Shown: positions 17,756 through 26,561 of the stretch, piece by piece
Position numbering within the stretch: the first letter of the stretch is position 1
How the letters are laid out: each line of letters opens with the position of its first letter
NCBI GenBank assembly: GCA_002722885.1
Contig: PBNE01000005.1
Location: 221,281-275,899, forward strand
Direction: 5' to 3'
DNA from: Rhodospirillaceae bacterium
GTDB lineage: Bacteria > Pseudomonadota > Alphaproteobacteria > SP197
Length of the DNA stretch: 54,619 nucleotides
Position numbers and translations under genes: made by a program
Notes under the pieces: generated by a model
Seen by the model: only the letters and a program-made list of their open reading frames with translations
What the model was told of the DNA's origin: nothing
The model's database searches: none

Positions 17756-20074
17756 TCAGCGGGTCGCTTTGACCGCAGTCTTCTTTTTGCCGCGCTTCGT
17801 CTTTTTGGTTTCGCCCTTCATGAAGTCGCGCGTGACAAACTCGAAGCTGAGCTTGTCACCCTCTTCCACGATCACACGGGCACGGCCGCCGCCGACCAAA
17901 TTGCCGAACAGCAATTCATCGGCCAGCGGCTTCTTGATCGATTCCTGGATTACGCGCGCCAGCGGGCGGGCGCCGTAGTTTTCGTCATAACCGTGGCGAC
18001 CCAACCAGTCCCTGGCCTCATCGGTCAGCTCAATGGTCACGCCGCGGTCGGCGAGCTGGGCTTCCAGTTCCTTGACGAACTTGTCGACGACAAATCCGAT
18101 GGTCTCACGGGCCAGTGGCGCAAAGCTCACGATGGCGTCCATGCGGTTGCGGAACTCCGGCGTGAACAGTCGTTCGATCGCCTCGGTGTCCTCGCCCTCC
18201 CGCTTGGTCCGGCCGAAGCCGATCGGCGGCTTGGCGAGATCGGCCGCACCGGCGTTGGTCGTCATGATCAGGATAACATTGCGGAAGTCGATCTTCTTGC
18301 CGTTGTGATCGGTGAGTTTGCCGTAGTCCATGATCTGTAACAGCACATTGAATAGATCCGGATGGGCCTTCTCGATCTCATCGAGCAGCAGCACGACATG
18401 CGGGTTTTGGTCCACTGCATCGGTCAGGAGGCCGCCCTGATCGAAACCGACGTAACCCGGAGGTGCACCAATCAGGCGCGAGACCGTATGGCGCTCCATG
18501 TACTCCGACATATCAAAACGCACGAGCTCCACACCCATGATGCTGGCGAGCTGGCGTGCGACCTCGGTCTTGCCGACACCCGTGGGACCGGCAAAGAGGT
18601 AACTGCCAATCGGCTTCTCGGGTTCGCGCAGACCGGCCCGCGACAGCTTGATCGCATCGGCCAGCGCATCGATCGCCTGGTCCTGACCGAACACCACCGC
18701 CTTCAACTCATCAGAAAGTGTCGCGAGGGACGCTTTGTCCTGGCGGGAGACATTCTTCGGGGGAATCCGCGCAATGCGCGAGATCACGGTCTCGACGTCC
18801 CTTACCCCGATGGTTTTCTTGCGCCGCGTTGCGGGAATCAACATCTGCGCCGCGCCGACCTCATCCATCACGTCGATCGCCTTGTCCGGCAGCTTGCGGT
18901 CGTGGAGATACTTGTCCGATAGCTCCACGGCAGCCTTGATCGCGTCGTTGGTGTAGCGGATGCCGTGGAAATCCTCGTAATGAGGCTTCAGGCCCTTGAG
19001 GATCTTCACCGCATCGGGCACCGACGGTTCAGCCACATCGATCTTCTGGAAGCGGCGGGCCAGCGCACGGTCCTTCTCAAAGTGGTTGCGGAATTCCTTA
19101 TAGGTCGTCGAGCCCATGCAGCGCAGCGAACCTTCCTGGAGAGCCGGCTTCAGCATGTTCGAGGCGTCCATCGCACCACCCGATGTGGCGCCCGCACCGA
19201 TCACGGTGTGAATCTCGTCGATGAACATGATCGCCTTGGGGTCGGCCTGCAGTTCGGAAACCACGGCCTTGAGGCGCTCCTCGAAGTCGCCGCGATAGCG
19301 CGTTCCCGCCAACAGTGCGCCCATGTCGAGCGCATAGATTGTGCAACCCAGGAGGACCTCGGGCACATCCTCTTCAACAATGCGCTTGGCAAGGCCTTCG
19401 GCGATGGCTGTCTTGCCCACGCCGGGGTCGCCCACGTAGAGCGGGTTGTTCTTGGTCCGGCGGCACAGCACCTGGATGGTGCGCTCGACCTCGCGGTCGC
19501 GGCCGATCAGCGGATCGATCTTGCCGTCCGAGGCCTTGGCGTTGAGATCGACGCAGTAGGCATCGAGCGCCTCGGCACCCTGCTTGACCGGCTCTTCGTC
19601 CTCATCGGCACCGTGGACGGTCTTCGGCTCGGATTCTCCGGGAACCTTGGCGACGCCATGGCTGATGTAGCTCACGGCATCCAGGCGGGTCATGTCCTGT
19701 TGCTGCAGGAAATAGACCGCGTGGCTCTCGCGTTCGGAGAACAGGGCAACCAGAACATTCGCGCCGGTGACCTCACCGCGGCCCGACGACTGCACATGCA
19801 TGGCCGCGCGATGCAGGGCCCGCTGGAAGCCGGCAGTCGGCTTGGCTTCGACGAATCCGTCGACCACCAAACCGGCCAGTTCGTGATCAACAAAGTCCTC
19901 GACCTCGTTGCGGATGCGGTCGACATCGACATTGCAGGCGCGCATCACTGCGATGGCGTCATCGTCTTCTGTCAGCGCCAGAAGCAGATGTTCCAGGGTT
20001 GCGTACTCGTGCTTTCGCTCGTTGGCGAGTGCCAGAGCGTTGCGCAGCGTGCGTTCCAAATTGGCCGAGAGCAT
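17756..20074 (-). CDS. clpA: ATP-dependent Clp protease ATP-binding subunit ClpA
   Basis: This 772-residue AAA+ unfoldase feeds substrates to ClpP. The Clp N domain spans about 1-145. The first AAA module has [13 protein letters not shown] (near 215) and [10 protein letters not shown]; the second has [13 protein letters not shown] (near 495) and [12 protein letters not shown]. The IGL-type ClpP loop appears as IGF in the second module region ([13 protein letters not shown]). A short basic tail ends the protein. clpS lies immediately upstream on the same strand with 6 bp between them, the standard clpS-clpA operon for N-degron substrates. Confidence 0.96.
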   Translation of the reverse strand: MLSANLERTLRNALALANERKHEYATLEHLLLALTEDDDAIAVMRACNVDVDRIRNEVEDFVDHELAGLVVDGFVEAKPTAGFQRALHRAAMHVQSSGRGEVTGANVLVALFSERESHAVYFLQQQDMTRLDAVSYISHGVAKVPGESEPKTVHGADEDEEPVKQGAEALDAYCVDLNAKASDGKIDPLIGRDREVERTIQVLCRRTKNNPLYVGDPGVGKTAIAEGLAKRIVEEDVPEVLLGCTIYALDMGALLAGTRYRGDFEERLKAVVSELQADPKAIMFIDEIHTVIGAGATSGGAMDASNMLKPALQEGSLRCMGSTTYKEFRNHFEKDRALARRFQKIDVAEPSVPDAVKILKGLKPHYEDFHGIRYTNDAIKAAVELSDKYLHDRKLPDKAIDVMDEVGAAQMLIPATRRKKTIGVRDVETVISRIARIPPKNVSRQDKASLATLSDELKAVVFGQDQAIDALADAIKLSRAGLREPEKPIGSYLFAGPTGVGKTEVARQLASIMGVELVRFDMSEYMERHTVSRLIGAPPGYVGFDQGGLLTDAVDQNPHVVLLLDEIEKAHPDLFNVLLQIMDYGKLTDHNGKKIDFRNVILIMTTNAGAADLAKPPIGFGRTKREGEDTEAIERLFTPEFRNRMDAIVSFAPLARETIGFVVDKFVKELEAQLADRGVTIELTDEARDWLGRHGYDENYGARPLARVIQESIKKPLADELLFGNLVGGGRARVIVEEGDKLSFEFVTRDFMKGETKKTKRGKKKTAVKATR

Positions 20075-20080
20075 TGATTC

Positions 20081-20410
20081 TCAGTCCTTTTCCAAGGTCG
20101 CCTGTAAAGGATGGTCGTTCTGTCGCGCGTAGTCTATGACCTGGGTAACTTTTGTTTCTGCTACGTCAAACGGGTAAACACCGCAAATCCCGACGCCGTT
20201 TTGATGAACATGCAGCATGATTTGCGCGGCTTCGTCCGAATTCTTATGAAAGAACTTCTGCAGGACATACACGACGAACTCCATCGGCGTGTAGTCGTCA
20301 TTCAACAGAAGAACCTTGTACATCGACGGCTTTTTGGTCTTCGGCCGCGTCTTGGTGACCACGCCCGTTTCGGGACGGTCATCACCACTCCGCTTGTCGT
20401 CGTCGCTCAT
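20081..20410 (-). CDS. clpS: ATP-dependent Clp protease adaptor ClpS
   Basis: This 109-residue adaptor delivers N-degron substrates to ClpA. After a polar flexible head come [20 protein letters not shown] (the [10 protein letters not shown] signature of the N-degron pocket) and [23 protein letters not shown] 20410 ([10 protein letters not shown]) is preferred over the ATG at 20428 because ClpS heads are usually polar and short and the extra MVFPIL is unlike the family. The gene is divergent from the amine oxidase gene (about 245 bp). Confidence 0.94.
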   Translation of the reverse strand: MSDDDKRSGDDRPETGVVTKTRPKTKKPSMYKVLLLNDDYTPMEFVVYVLQKFFHKNSDEAAQIMLHVHQNGVGICGVYPFDVAETKVTQVIDYARQNDHPLQATLEKD

Positions 20411-20656
20411 CAAAATCGGAAACACCATCGTGGTCGGTCGGTTTCTTTACGCGTGGAAGGGTCAGACGGATGATATTGGAACTTCGCCCGCCATTGAAAG
20501 GGGCACGACGCGATCAAGCGCGCTGAAGCGTGAACGACCACCCTGTTCCGAAGCCGCTGCTGATGTGCCAAGGTTGCCGCCGAATTGAAATCGGCACCGG
20601 CCATGACCCCTGCGAAACACCTGACATCCCGCATCAAACAGAGCCATTCCGGCACC

Positions 20657-21967
20657 ATGACCAGGCGCCAGGCACTCGCTGGCGCAGCCGCACTGTCTGC
20701 CGTGCCATGGACTGTGTTTGCATCAGGGAACCCTGATGTCGTGGTTATCGGAGCGGGCGCAGCTGGGATCGGCGCAGCGCGAACGCTGATGGATCTGGGT
20801 CTTTCGGTCACTGTTCTGGAGGCACGTGACCGGATTGGCGGACGCGCCCATACTGAAACCGAAACCTTCGGCGTGCCCTACGACCAGGGCTGTCACTGGT
20901 TGCATAATGCCTACATGAACCCGTTCGTAGGCTACGGCGTGGAGAACGGTTTCAACCTCTATCCGTCCGGCGGTGGTGACTACGGGCTGTATGACGGCAC
21001 AACCCGTCTGGCCGACGACGCCTATCGAGAGATCGATCAGACGCTGGCCGATGCGTGGAATGCCATTCTCGATGCGGGTCGCGAAGGGCGGGACATCGAT
21101 GTCGCTTCTGTGGTCCCGCAGGACCAACCGTGGTCCCCTCTGGTTGCCTGCTACATCGGTGGCTGGTCGATGGGTAAGGATCTTCGCGATCTTTCCTGTC
21201 TCGATCTCTGGAACGGAGAGGCCGGATCGGAAAACTGGTTCTGTCGTCAGGGTTTCGGCACCGTGATCAGTCATTATGGGCGCGAGATTCCGGTTGAACT
21301 CAACACCGCCGTCGAGAGCATCGACTGGAGCGGCTCCGGAGTTCGCGTCGGGACCAGTTCGGGCTCAATCGAGACCAGCGCCGTGATCCTCACGGTCTCA
21401 ACCGGTGTCCTGGCTGCAGAGGGCATTCGCTTCACCCCCGCCCTTGACGCTCAGAAGCAGGAATCCTTCCACCGTATTTCGATGGGAACCTACAACCACA
21501 TCGCGCTGATGTTCTCCAAGGACATCTTTGAGCTCGGTGAAGACGGCTATTTTGAATACAAGCCGGCCACGACGGATGCCGTCGGCTTTCTCACGAACAT
21601 CTCCGGTTCCAACCTGGCTTTCGGCTATGTCGGCGGCAGTTTCGGCAAGGAGCTGATCGATGCAGGTGTGGATGCGGCGGTCAATTTCGGTCTCGAAAAG
21701 ATCAAGGCGTCGCTGGGCAACGATATAGAGAAGTCCTTTGTCAAAGGCACATACACCGCCTGGGACAGCGATCCATTGACGCTCGGATCCTATGCTTCAG
21801 CAGAGCCCGGTTACGCCTGGATGCGGCGTGTGTTGCGAGAACCCGTGGGCGATCGTGTCTTCTTCGCCGGTGAAGCCTGCCATCCGCTGTTGTGGGCCAC
21901 CGCCGCCGGCGCGTTACTTTCCGGTCAGGACGCCGCCACGGATGTCGCCACGCGCATTGCAGCCTAG
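20657..21967 (+). CDS. FAD-dependent amine oxidase with Tat-like signal
   Basis: This 436-residue protein starts MTRRQALAGAAALSAVPWTV, a short twin-arginine type signal, so it is probably exported folded with its flavin. The dinucleotide-binding motif VVVIGAGAAGIGAARTL is at about residues 26-42, followed by LEARDRIGGRA. The C-terminal FAD motif reads VFFAGEACHPLLWATAAGALLSGQ, so the monoamine oxidase fold is complete. Substrates may be amines, polyamines or amino acids. Upstream in-frame TTG and ATG codons exist, but ATG 20657 places the Tat motif at the very N-terminus. The stop overlaps the next gene by CTAG. Confidence 0.85.
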   Translation: MTRRQALAGAAALSAVPWTVFASGNPDVVVIGAGAAGIGAARTLMDLGLSVTVLEARDRIGGRAHTETETFGVPYDQGCHWLHNAYMNPFVGYGVENGFNLYPSGGGDYGLYDGTTRLADDAYREIDQTLADAWNAILDAGREGRDIDVASVVPQDQPWSPLVACYIGGWSMGKDLRDLSCLDLWNGEAGSENWFCRQGFGTVISHYGREIPVELNTAVESIDWSGSGVRVGTSSGSIETSAVILTVSTGVLAAEGIRFTPALDAQKQESFHRISMGTYNHIALMFSKDIFELGEDGYFEYKPATTDAVGFLTNISGSNLAFGYVGGSFGKELIDAGVDAAVNFGLEKIKASLGNDIEKSFVKGTYTAWDSDPLTLGSYASAEPGYAWMRRVLREPVGDRVFFAGEACHPLLWATAAGALLSGQDAATDVATRIAA

Positions 21968-22851
21968 AACACCAGATTGGTTTTCAACGTGACCTCGACT
22001 CCGGTCTCGACAAAGTTGTAGCTGTCGCCGAACTTCCAGACGTCGAAACACTGGCCATTGGTGCCCAGCGTGTCCGACAGGCAGATGGCGTGGTTCTCCA
22101 GATCGAAGCGATCCCAGCCGTATTCTGTGATCTTGAGATTCTCGGGGTCGCTGCCCCTTTGCGTATAGATCGCGTGGTTGTCGCCGAAGAAGACCATGCG
22201 GAACCAGCCGTTGTCGTCTGCCCCCAGGATGGCGCCTTCGTGGGCCATGCCTTCGATCACGAGCGGCAACGTGTCGGCCAGGATGCGCTCTGACCCCTGC
22301 TCAAGAACCGTTTTCGGCTCTGCAAGCACGAACCAAGACACAACATCACCATCCTCGACGTGTTCGTAGACTTCGCCATTGAAGTAGACATCGTTGCAAT
22401 CGAAGTCCCCTCCGTAGGTGGTGCAGCTCTGGCCTTCTTCGATGCTCCACTGACCGCTCCAGCTCCACATCGTTGGATCGATGTCCGGGCCGCCCTTGCC
22501 CCGGATATTGCCGCTCACCAGATAGTTCTCTTCGTAGTGGTACCACTCACGGTCGCTGTCATCGTAGTACCGGCCGTCGTGGATCTGCCCCTCGAAAATC
22601 TCGACAAGTTCCTCTTGTGTCAGCTTGCGGGCATCGGCCGAAACGCCGGACACATTGGGGTCGCCCATGATGACGATCCAGAGCGTGGGCGCCGCGAACG
22701 ACGAGAAGAAGTAGAGGAGCCCGACCGAAGGGATCATCATCGAGAGGCCGATCGCGGGGTTGCGCCGCTTGAACAACCAGACAAGGCCGTTCAGCGCGAC
22801 TGCGACACCGGCTCCGCAGAAAATCAGGGCAATCAAGATGCCGACCCACAT
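21964..22851 (-). CDS. Hypothetical membrane-anchored protein, 295 residues
   Basis: I do not recognise this family. ATG 22851 gives MWVGILIALIFCGAGVAVAL, a first membrane segment (about 3-22), and a second hydrophobic stretch follows at about 37-62 after a basic KRRN loop. The remaining 230 residues are acidic, aromatic-rich and probably periplasmic, with scattered Cys (GGDFDCND, ALCLSD-like ICLSDTLG, GQCFD) that could form disulphides. ORF extension to 22917 adds a non-hydrophobic basic head and is less likely. Convergent with the amine oxidase and sharing CTAG at their stops. Codon use is like the neighbours, so it is likely real. Confidence 0.7.
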   Translation of the reverse strand: MWVGILIALIFCGAGVAVALNGLVWLFKRRNPAIGLSMMIPSVGLLYFFSSFAAPTLWIVIMGDPNVSGVSADARKLTQEELVEIFEGQIHDGRYYDDSDREWYHYEENYLVSGNIRGKGGPDIDPTMWSWSGQWSIEEGQSCTTYGGDFDCNDVYFNGEVYEHVEDGDVVSWFVLAEPKTVLEQGSERILADTLPLVIEGMAHEGAILGADDNGWFRMVFFGDNHAIYTQRGSDPENLKITEYGWDRFDLENHAICLSDTLGTNGQCFDVWKFGDSYNFVETGVEVTLKTNLVF

Positions 22852-23065
22852 GCCGGGCGCCTCCTTCTTCTTTCGTTTACCGGGGACTGCCAGAGAATGG
22901 CTAGCACACCAGAACACCAGACTGATCTAACAGCATTGGCTGCGTGAACCTATGTCCCAATCGTCCGCACGCACCATAGTTTGATCGACAAGTTTACGAT
23001 CATTTTCGACAATTTACAGAAATTCGGATATTGCCTTGGGGTATGAGTATGCCCAACGATATCAT

Positions 23066-23203
23066 ATGACACGCATCCCAACCCACTGCTCGCCCCTGTC
23101 CCTATCCAGACGTCAGGTCCTCGGAGCTGCAGCACTGCCGCTGGTCAGCCTGATCATCGATCTGATCTATGCGCGCCTGGATCCCAGGGTGCAGCTGACA
23201 TGA
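23066..23203 (+). pseudogene. Deletion scar: ABC substrate-binding protein signal fused to DppB C-terminus
   Basis: This 45-codon ORF joins two unrelated ends. Residues 1-28 (SLSRRQVLGAAALPLV) are a twin-arginine type export signal as found on dipeptide/oligopeptide substrate-binding proteins. Residues 30-45 (IDLIYARLDPRVQLT) are the last residues of a DppB/OppB-type permease. Almost all of both genes has been removed by one deletion with a join near 23151. The stop still overlaps the dppC-like start in ATGA form, showing the original order was binding protein, dppB, dppC. AT-rich sequence upstream (22918-23065) probably carries the old promoter. Confidence 0.8.
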
Positions 23204-23705
23204 CCGACAGCATCGGCCTTCGATCCCGAAACAGCGGCAGCAAGCTCGCAGCGGTCGGGCGGTTTGCAAGGCATTCACCGCTTAACGCCATCGCTCTGTG
23301 TCTTGTTGCAGCAGCGCTTCTCCTGGCCCTGCTGGCAACCCTGGGCCACGCGTTCGAGTTTCCGTTCACACCCTGGGAGCCAGCCCGAGCCGACTGATGT
23401 GGCGAACCCTTCTGCCGCTCATTATGCCCTACATCCTTGTTCAGGCCACGCTTGATGCCGGCTTTCTGATGTTATCGGTCGCCGGTCTTGCGTTCCTGGG
23501 GCTCGGCGCCGAACCGGGAACACCGGAATGGGGGACGATGATTTACAACTCGCTGACCTATCAGCCCGATGTCTGGTGGCTCGCAGCCGGCCCCGGCGGT
23601 GCACTGGCCCTCACGGCGCTGGGCTTCAATCTCCTTGGCGACGGCCTGAGGGACTGGCTCGACCCCATCAGCGGATCGATCGACCTGGGCTCAAGCGGCC
23701 AATAG
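23200..23705 (+). pseudogene. Dipeptide ABC transporter permease DppC, internally deleted
   Basis: The first 65 codons (23200-23397) give a DppC-type N-terminus: basic cytosolic head, then one membrane segment (LNAIALCLVAAALLLALLATL). The frame stops at TGA 23395-23397. A second frame starting at 23397 gives WRTLLPLIMPYILVQATLDAG and LSVAGLAFLGLGAEPGTPEWG, the EAA-loop and C-terminal end of DppC, to 23705. Roughly 120-130 central residues are lost and the frame is broken. Together with the scar just upstream, this is what remains of a peptide or nickel importer operon. No ATP-binding subunit genes follow. Confidence 0.85.
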
Positions 23706-23720
23706 CCGCCCACAAACGAC

Positions 23721-23750
23721 AAGAGCCCGGAGCGTTGGCCCCGGGCTCTT
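23721..23750. terminator. Perfect 10-bp hairpin between convergent genes
   Basis: AAGAGCCCGG at 23721-23730 pairs perfectly with CCGGGCTCTT at 23741-23750 across a 10-base loop. There is no long T run on either side, so it is a weak intrinsic terminator at best, but it lies 26 bp past the phasin stop and 16 bp past the permease remnant. I read it as the phasin terminator, possibly acting both ways. Confidence 0.65.
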
Positions 23751-23775
23751 GGAGGATTTGCCGTGGTCATGCGCG

Positions 23776-24309
23776 TTACACGGCCTTGCCGGCCTCCTGC
23801 ATGACGTCCGTCAGGCGCTGGCCGATCGGCTGGCCGGCGTCGGTGGCGACCTTCATCCAGGCGTTCGACAGCTCGACACCGTCCTGGACGGCGCGATCGA
23901 AGCTGGTCTTCACGAAGCCCTGCTGGATTTCCACGGCTTCCTGGACCGTCTTGGCGCCGAACAGAGCTTTCTGGGTGTCGACACCCTGGGCGATCTGCGC
24001 GCGGGCAATCTCGAGCATACGGCCGTTGAGGCTCTCGAAGCCCTTCACGAAGACTGAACCGGCCTCGACCATGGCTTCGAAGTTGGCCTTCGGCAGGTCA
24101 GCAACATTCTCGAAGCCCTTCAACTCGGCGGCGGCCTTGCAGGCGTTGTCGATCGCTTCGCGGCCCATGGACACGACGGTATCGAAGCCCTTCTGGGCGG
24201 CATCGGCGTTGGTCTTCACGGCAGTCTCAGCGGCCTTCAGGCCGGCTTCGATCGCTTCATCAATCTGGGGAACCGCGGTCTGGGCAGTCTTGTTCTTGGC
24301 AGCAGCCAT
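23776..24309 (-). CDS. Phasin (polyhydroxyalkanoate granule-associated protein)
   Basis: This 177-residue, Ala-rich, all-helical protein matches the phasin family: KGFDTVVSMGREAIDNACKA near the middle, FKGFE-like repeats (LKGFENVAD, VKGFESLNG) and a C-terminal VQEAVEIQQGFVKTSFDRAVQ helix. Phasins coat PHA granules in the cytoplasm. ATG 24309 has AGGAGAG 7-8 bases upstream; the frame extends to 24432 but that part contains the operators and is not protein-like. CTGC-GCAG operators upstream suggest repression by PhaR, which would link expression to granule formation. The only other PHA-related gene here, at 16206, is broken. Confidence 0.9.
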   Translation of the reverse strand: MAAAKNKTAQTAVPQIDEAIEAGLKAAETAVKTNADAAQKGFDTVVSMGREAIDNACKAAAELKGFENVADLPKANFEAMVEAGSVFVKGFESLNGRMLEIARAQIAQGVDTQKALFGAKTVQEAVEIQQGFVKTSFDRAVQDGVELSNAWMKVATDAGQPIGQRLTDVMQEAGKAV

Positions 24310-24333
24310 CTGACACTCTCCTGTTGATCTCAA

Positions 24334-24350
24334 ATGCTGCACTGCAGCAT
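24334..24350. promoter_or_regulatory. PhaR-type operator, proximal site
   Basis: ATGCTGC-ACT-GCAGCAT is a perfect 7-bp inverted repeat with a 3-base spacer and contains CTGC-N3-GCAG, the site reported for PhaR repressors of phasin genes in Paracoccus and Rhodobacter. It lies 25 bases upstream of the phasin ATG, between ribosome binding site and the likely promoter. A phaR gene is not in the window. Confidence 0.7.
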
Positions 24351-24400
24351 TATCGGAGATATGCAAATCGCCGTCCGTTTTTTCAAGCTTAATTTGTGCG

Positions 24401-24427
24401 ATGCAGCATAGTTGTGCAGCGCAGCAT
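24401..24427. promoter_or_regulatory. Second TGCAGC-rich operator cluster upstream of phasin
   Basis: Within 27 bases the motif GCAGCA or TGCAGC occurs three times (24403-24408, around 24415-24420, and 24421-24426). It lies about 50 bp upstream of the perfect palindrome at 24334-24350, so the two sites flank the AT-rich stretch (24360-24400) where the phasin promoter should lie. This arrangement suits repression by a PhaR dimer or tetramer. The cluster ends 7 bp from the stop of the upstream lipoprotein gene. Confidence 0.55.
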
Positions 24428-24433
24428 ATCATC

Positions 24434-25120
24434 TTAGTTCAACCACCACCCGACAAACGTGTTTTCGCCCACATCCACAGCATAGTAGAGGTCGCCGGAT
24501 CGGTCGGGGCGACCGGCATTGCGCACGGCGTTCAGGGGCGGAAGGGACTTCAGGACAACCGGTGGCAGGTCATACTCGAACTGATCGAGTTGAGTGATGG
24601 CGTCGGAAAAACGTACGTCGTCCAGTCGATCGCGCGGATAGGCCTGGACATGAAACCGGCCGTCCAAGCAAGCGACGCCAGACCAGAAGTAGTCATCCGA
24701 ACGCAGTAAGGCGCCCAACGGCGGCGGACCATAGAACCCGCTGTCGTCGAGTGCAGCCACGAGATCCGCCATGTCCTCGCCCGGGATATGCACCCTGCTG
24801 GTCTGCGGGTCCAAGGCACGCCCAATGTACCCGTCTGAGAGTCGAAGCGTCGACGCGCTTACCCAACGCTGCGCCACCAGGTCGGTCGCGCCGCCAGGCG
24901 CAGCCGTGAAGTCCCAGGTCCGCGTTTCCTTGTTGAAGTCAGCGTTGTAGATCAGCCGTAGGCGGTCCTGAGAGCCCTTCTCACAGAGTTCACGGATGTC
25001 ATCGCCAGCAAGATAACTCAGCCACTGCCAGCGATAGCTCAAGCGGTTATCGGACGGCCCTGTCGTCTTGCAGGAGGCCAGAACCAAAGCCGCAAGACAC
25101 AGTATGAACAGACGTTTCAT
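24434..25120 (-). CDS. Hypothetical lipoprotein, 228 residues
   Basis: The family is not one I recognise. ATG 25120 gives MKRLFILCLAALVLASCKTT, a clear lipoprotein signal with lipobox LASC, so Cys17 should be lipidated. Lys follows at +2, which favours outer-membrane sorting. The mature part has a compact mixed composition with several Trp and Tyr, a YPRDRLDD stretch and a GWW C-terminus. The start overlaps the stop of the FAD oxidoreductase (ATGA), so the two are probably translated together. An upstream in-frame start (25180) would hide the signal peptide and is rejected. Confidence 0.75.
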   Translation of the reverse strand: MKRLFILCLAALVLASCKTTGPSDNRLSYRWQWLSYLAGDDIRELCEKGSQDRLRLIYNADFNKETRTWDFTAAPGGATDLVAQRWVSASTLRLSDGYIGRALDPQTSRVHIPGEDMADLVAALDDSGFYGPPPLGALLRSDDYFWSGVACLDGRFHVQAYPRDRLDDVRFSDAITQLDQFEYDLPPVVLKSLPPLNAVRNAGRPDRSGDLYYAVDVGENTFVGWWLN

Positions 25121-26463
25121 CGGCGATCCTTCATGCCATACCAGAGATAGGCCGCACGTAGATACCAGAGCCGCATCCATGGCAGCGGAAAGCGGCGCAA
25201 CTGTGACCGCACGACGGGCGAGAGCCAGGCATCGGCGGGCTCATTTCCCACGATCAGTCGCGCCACAGCCCGGCCCGAGAAGGTGGCCCAGCCCACCCCG
25301 CCGCCGTGATAGCCGAAGGCATGCCAGACACCGGGTGACTCCGGAAGTTCACCGATATGCGGCACACGCGCGGCCGAAAGGCACACGAAGCCGCGCCAGA
25401 AATAGTCAATCTCGATGTCGCTCCACTGCGGCCACATGGCGTGAAACTGCTCGATCAGCCAGCACCGGTACTGCTCGGTCGCCGCCTCGGTGTTGCGGGT
25501 CGCGGCACGTGCTCCCAATAGGAAACGGTTACCCTTGATCATGCGGTAGTAGAACACGAGCGTCCGGGTGTTCCAGACCGGGCATTCGGTCACCCATTTG
25601 TGCCGTGCGACCTCCTCGTCGCTCATCGGTCGCGTGACGATGATGTTCGACAGGGCCGGCAGCAATGTCCCCGAAACGCCAGGATGCAGCTTGTCCCGGG
25701 TGAAGCCGTTGGTCGCGATGATCACCTTGTCGGCGGTCAGCGTACCACCCCTGGTGCGCAGCCGATGGCGCGGGCCGTCCTGCTCCCAGGCCATCACTTC
25801 ACTGTGACCGTGAAAACCGACACCACGCCGGATGCAGGCGCGGGCCAGGCCGCGCCCGTACTTCAACGGGTGAAGAGCGAAGCCTGCATGTGTGAAGTAG
25901 CCACCGAAGGCTTCCGGCCCAGCGTAGCCCCGCTCGGCCAGCTGTTCGCGGTTCCAGACCTCCACCTTGCGGCCCAGCATGTCGCCCCAGACCTGGGCCC
26001 ATTCGTGCATCCCGTCCATACGGGAAGCGGTATGGGCCACGCCGAGTTCACCATCGCCCTGCGGATCGAAGTCGATGCCCTCCTCTTCACCCAGTTGGCG
26101 TACCAGGTCGATCGCCTCGAGCCCGTTGCGGTAGTAGGTACGGGTCGCTTCGTCGCCGAACGCATTCTTGAGCTCGGACAGGCCTAACTTCGTGCTGTCG
26201 GGACCGACAAATCCGCCGTTGCGTCCCGATGCGCCCCAGCCCGGCGGCCCGGCTTCCAGAATGCGGACATCACGGCCGTAGTCGCGCGCCAGGTGCAATG
26301 CCGCGGCCATGCCGGTGTAGCCTCCGCCGATCACGGCGACATCGCACCGTTCGTCACCGGAAAGCTCGGACCAGCCGTCCACTTCGTCGCCGGCACTGGC
26401 GGCCCAGTAGCTCTCGACGTGGCGGTCCGCCTTGTAGATCGAAGGATGATAAAGTTCTGCCAT
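25117..26463 (-). CDS. FAD-dependent oxidoreductase, DAO/PuuB-like
   Basis: This 448-residue flavoenzyme has an N-terminal dinucleotide-binding motif DVAVIGGGYTGMAAALHLA at about residues 41-59, GPPGWGASGRNGGF (the GASGRNGG motif of gamma-glutamylputrescine oxidase and related D-amino-acid-oxidase family members), and a C-terminal FYHGGGVGWATFSGRAVARLI-type loop (here HGGGVGWATFSGRAVARLI). It probably oxidises a secondary amine or amino acid with release of aldehyde or oxo acid. The aldehyde-linked Fe-alcohol dehydrogenase is divergent, 98 bp away. ATG 26463 (MAELYHPSIY) is preferred to 26475. Confidence 0.85.
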   Translation of the reverse strand: MAELYHPSIYKADRHVESYWAASAGDEVDGWSELSGDERCDVAVIGGGYTGMAAALHLARDYGRDVRILEAGPPGWGASGRNGGFVGPDSTKLGLSELKNAFGDEATRTYYRNGLEAIDLVRQLGEEEGIDFDPQGDGELGVAHTASRMDGMHEWAQVWGDMLGRKVEVWNREQLAERGYAGPEAFGGYFTHAGFALHPLKYGRGLARACIRRGVGFHGHSEVMAWEQDGPRHRLRTRGGTLTADKVIIATNGFTRDKLHPGVSGTLLPALSNIIVTRPMSDEEVARHKWVTECPVWNTRTLVFYYRMIKGNRFLLGARAATRNTEAATEQYRCWLIEQFHAMWPQWSDIEIDYFWRGFVCLSAARVPHIGELPESPGVWHAFGYHGGGVGWATFSGRAVARLIVGNEPADAWLSPVVRSQLRRFPLPWMRLWYLRAAYLWYGMKDRR

Positions 26464-26561
26464 GGCGCGGATCATAGGGTCCGACGCATCGTCGGCAAGC
26501 GGTGATTGACAGGCATCAAGCCAAGCGCCGATAACGCCGGTCTCGTCAGCCGGAGACGATC

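Noticed and set aside
18965..20077. 370-codon plus-strand ORF inside clpA
   Set aside because: Antisense to the conserved AAA+ modules.
20410..20811. 133-codon minus-strand ORF upstream of clpS
   Set aside because: No motif, and it overlaps the signal sequence of the amine oxidase on the other strand.
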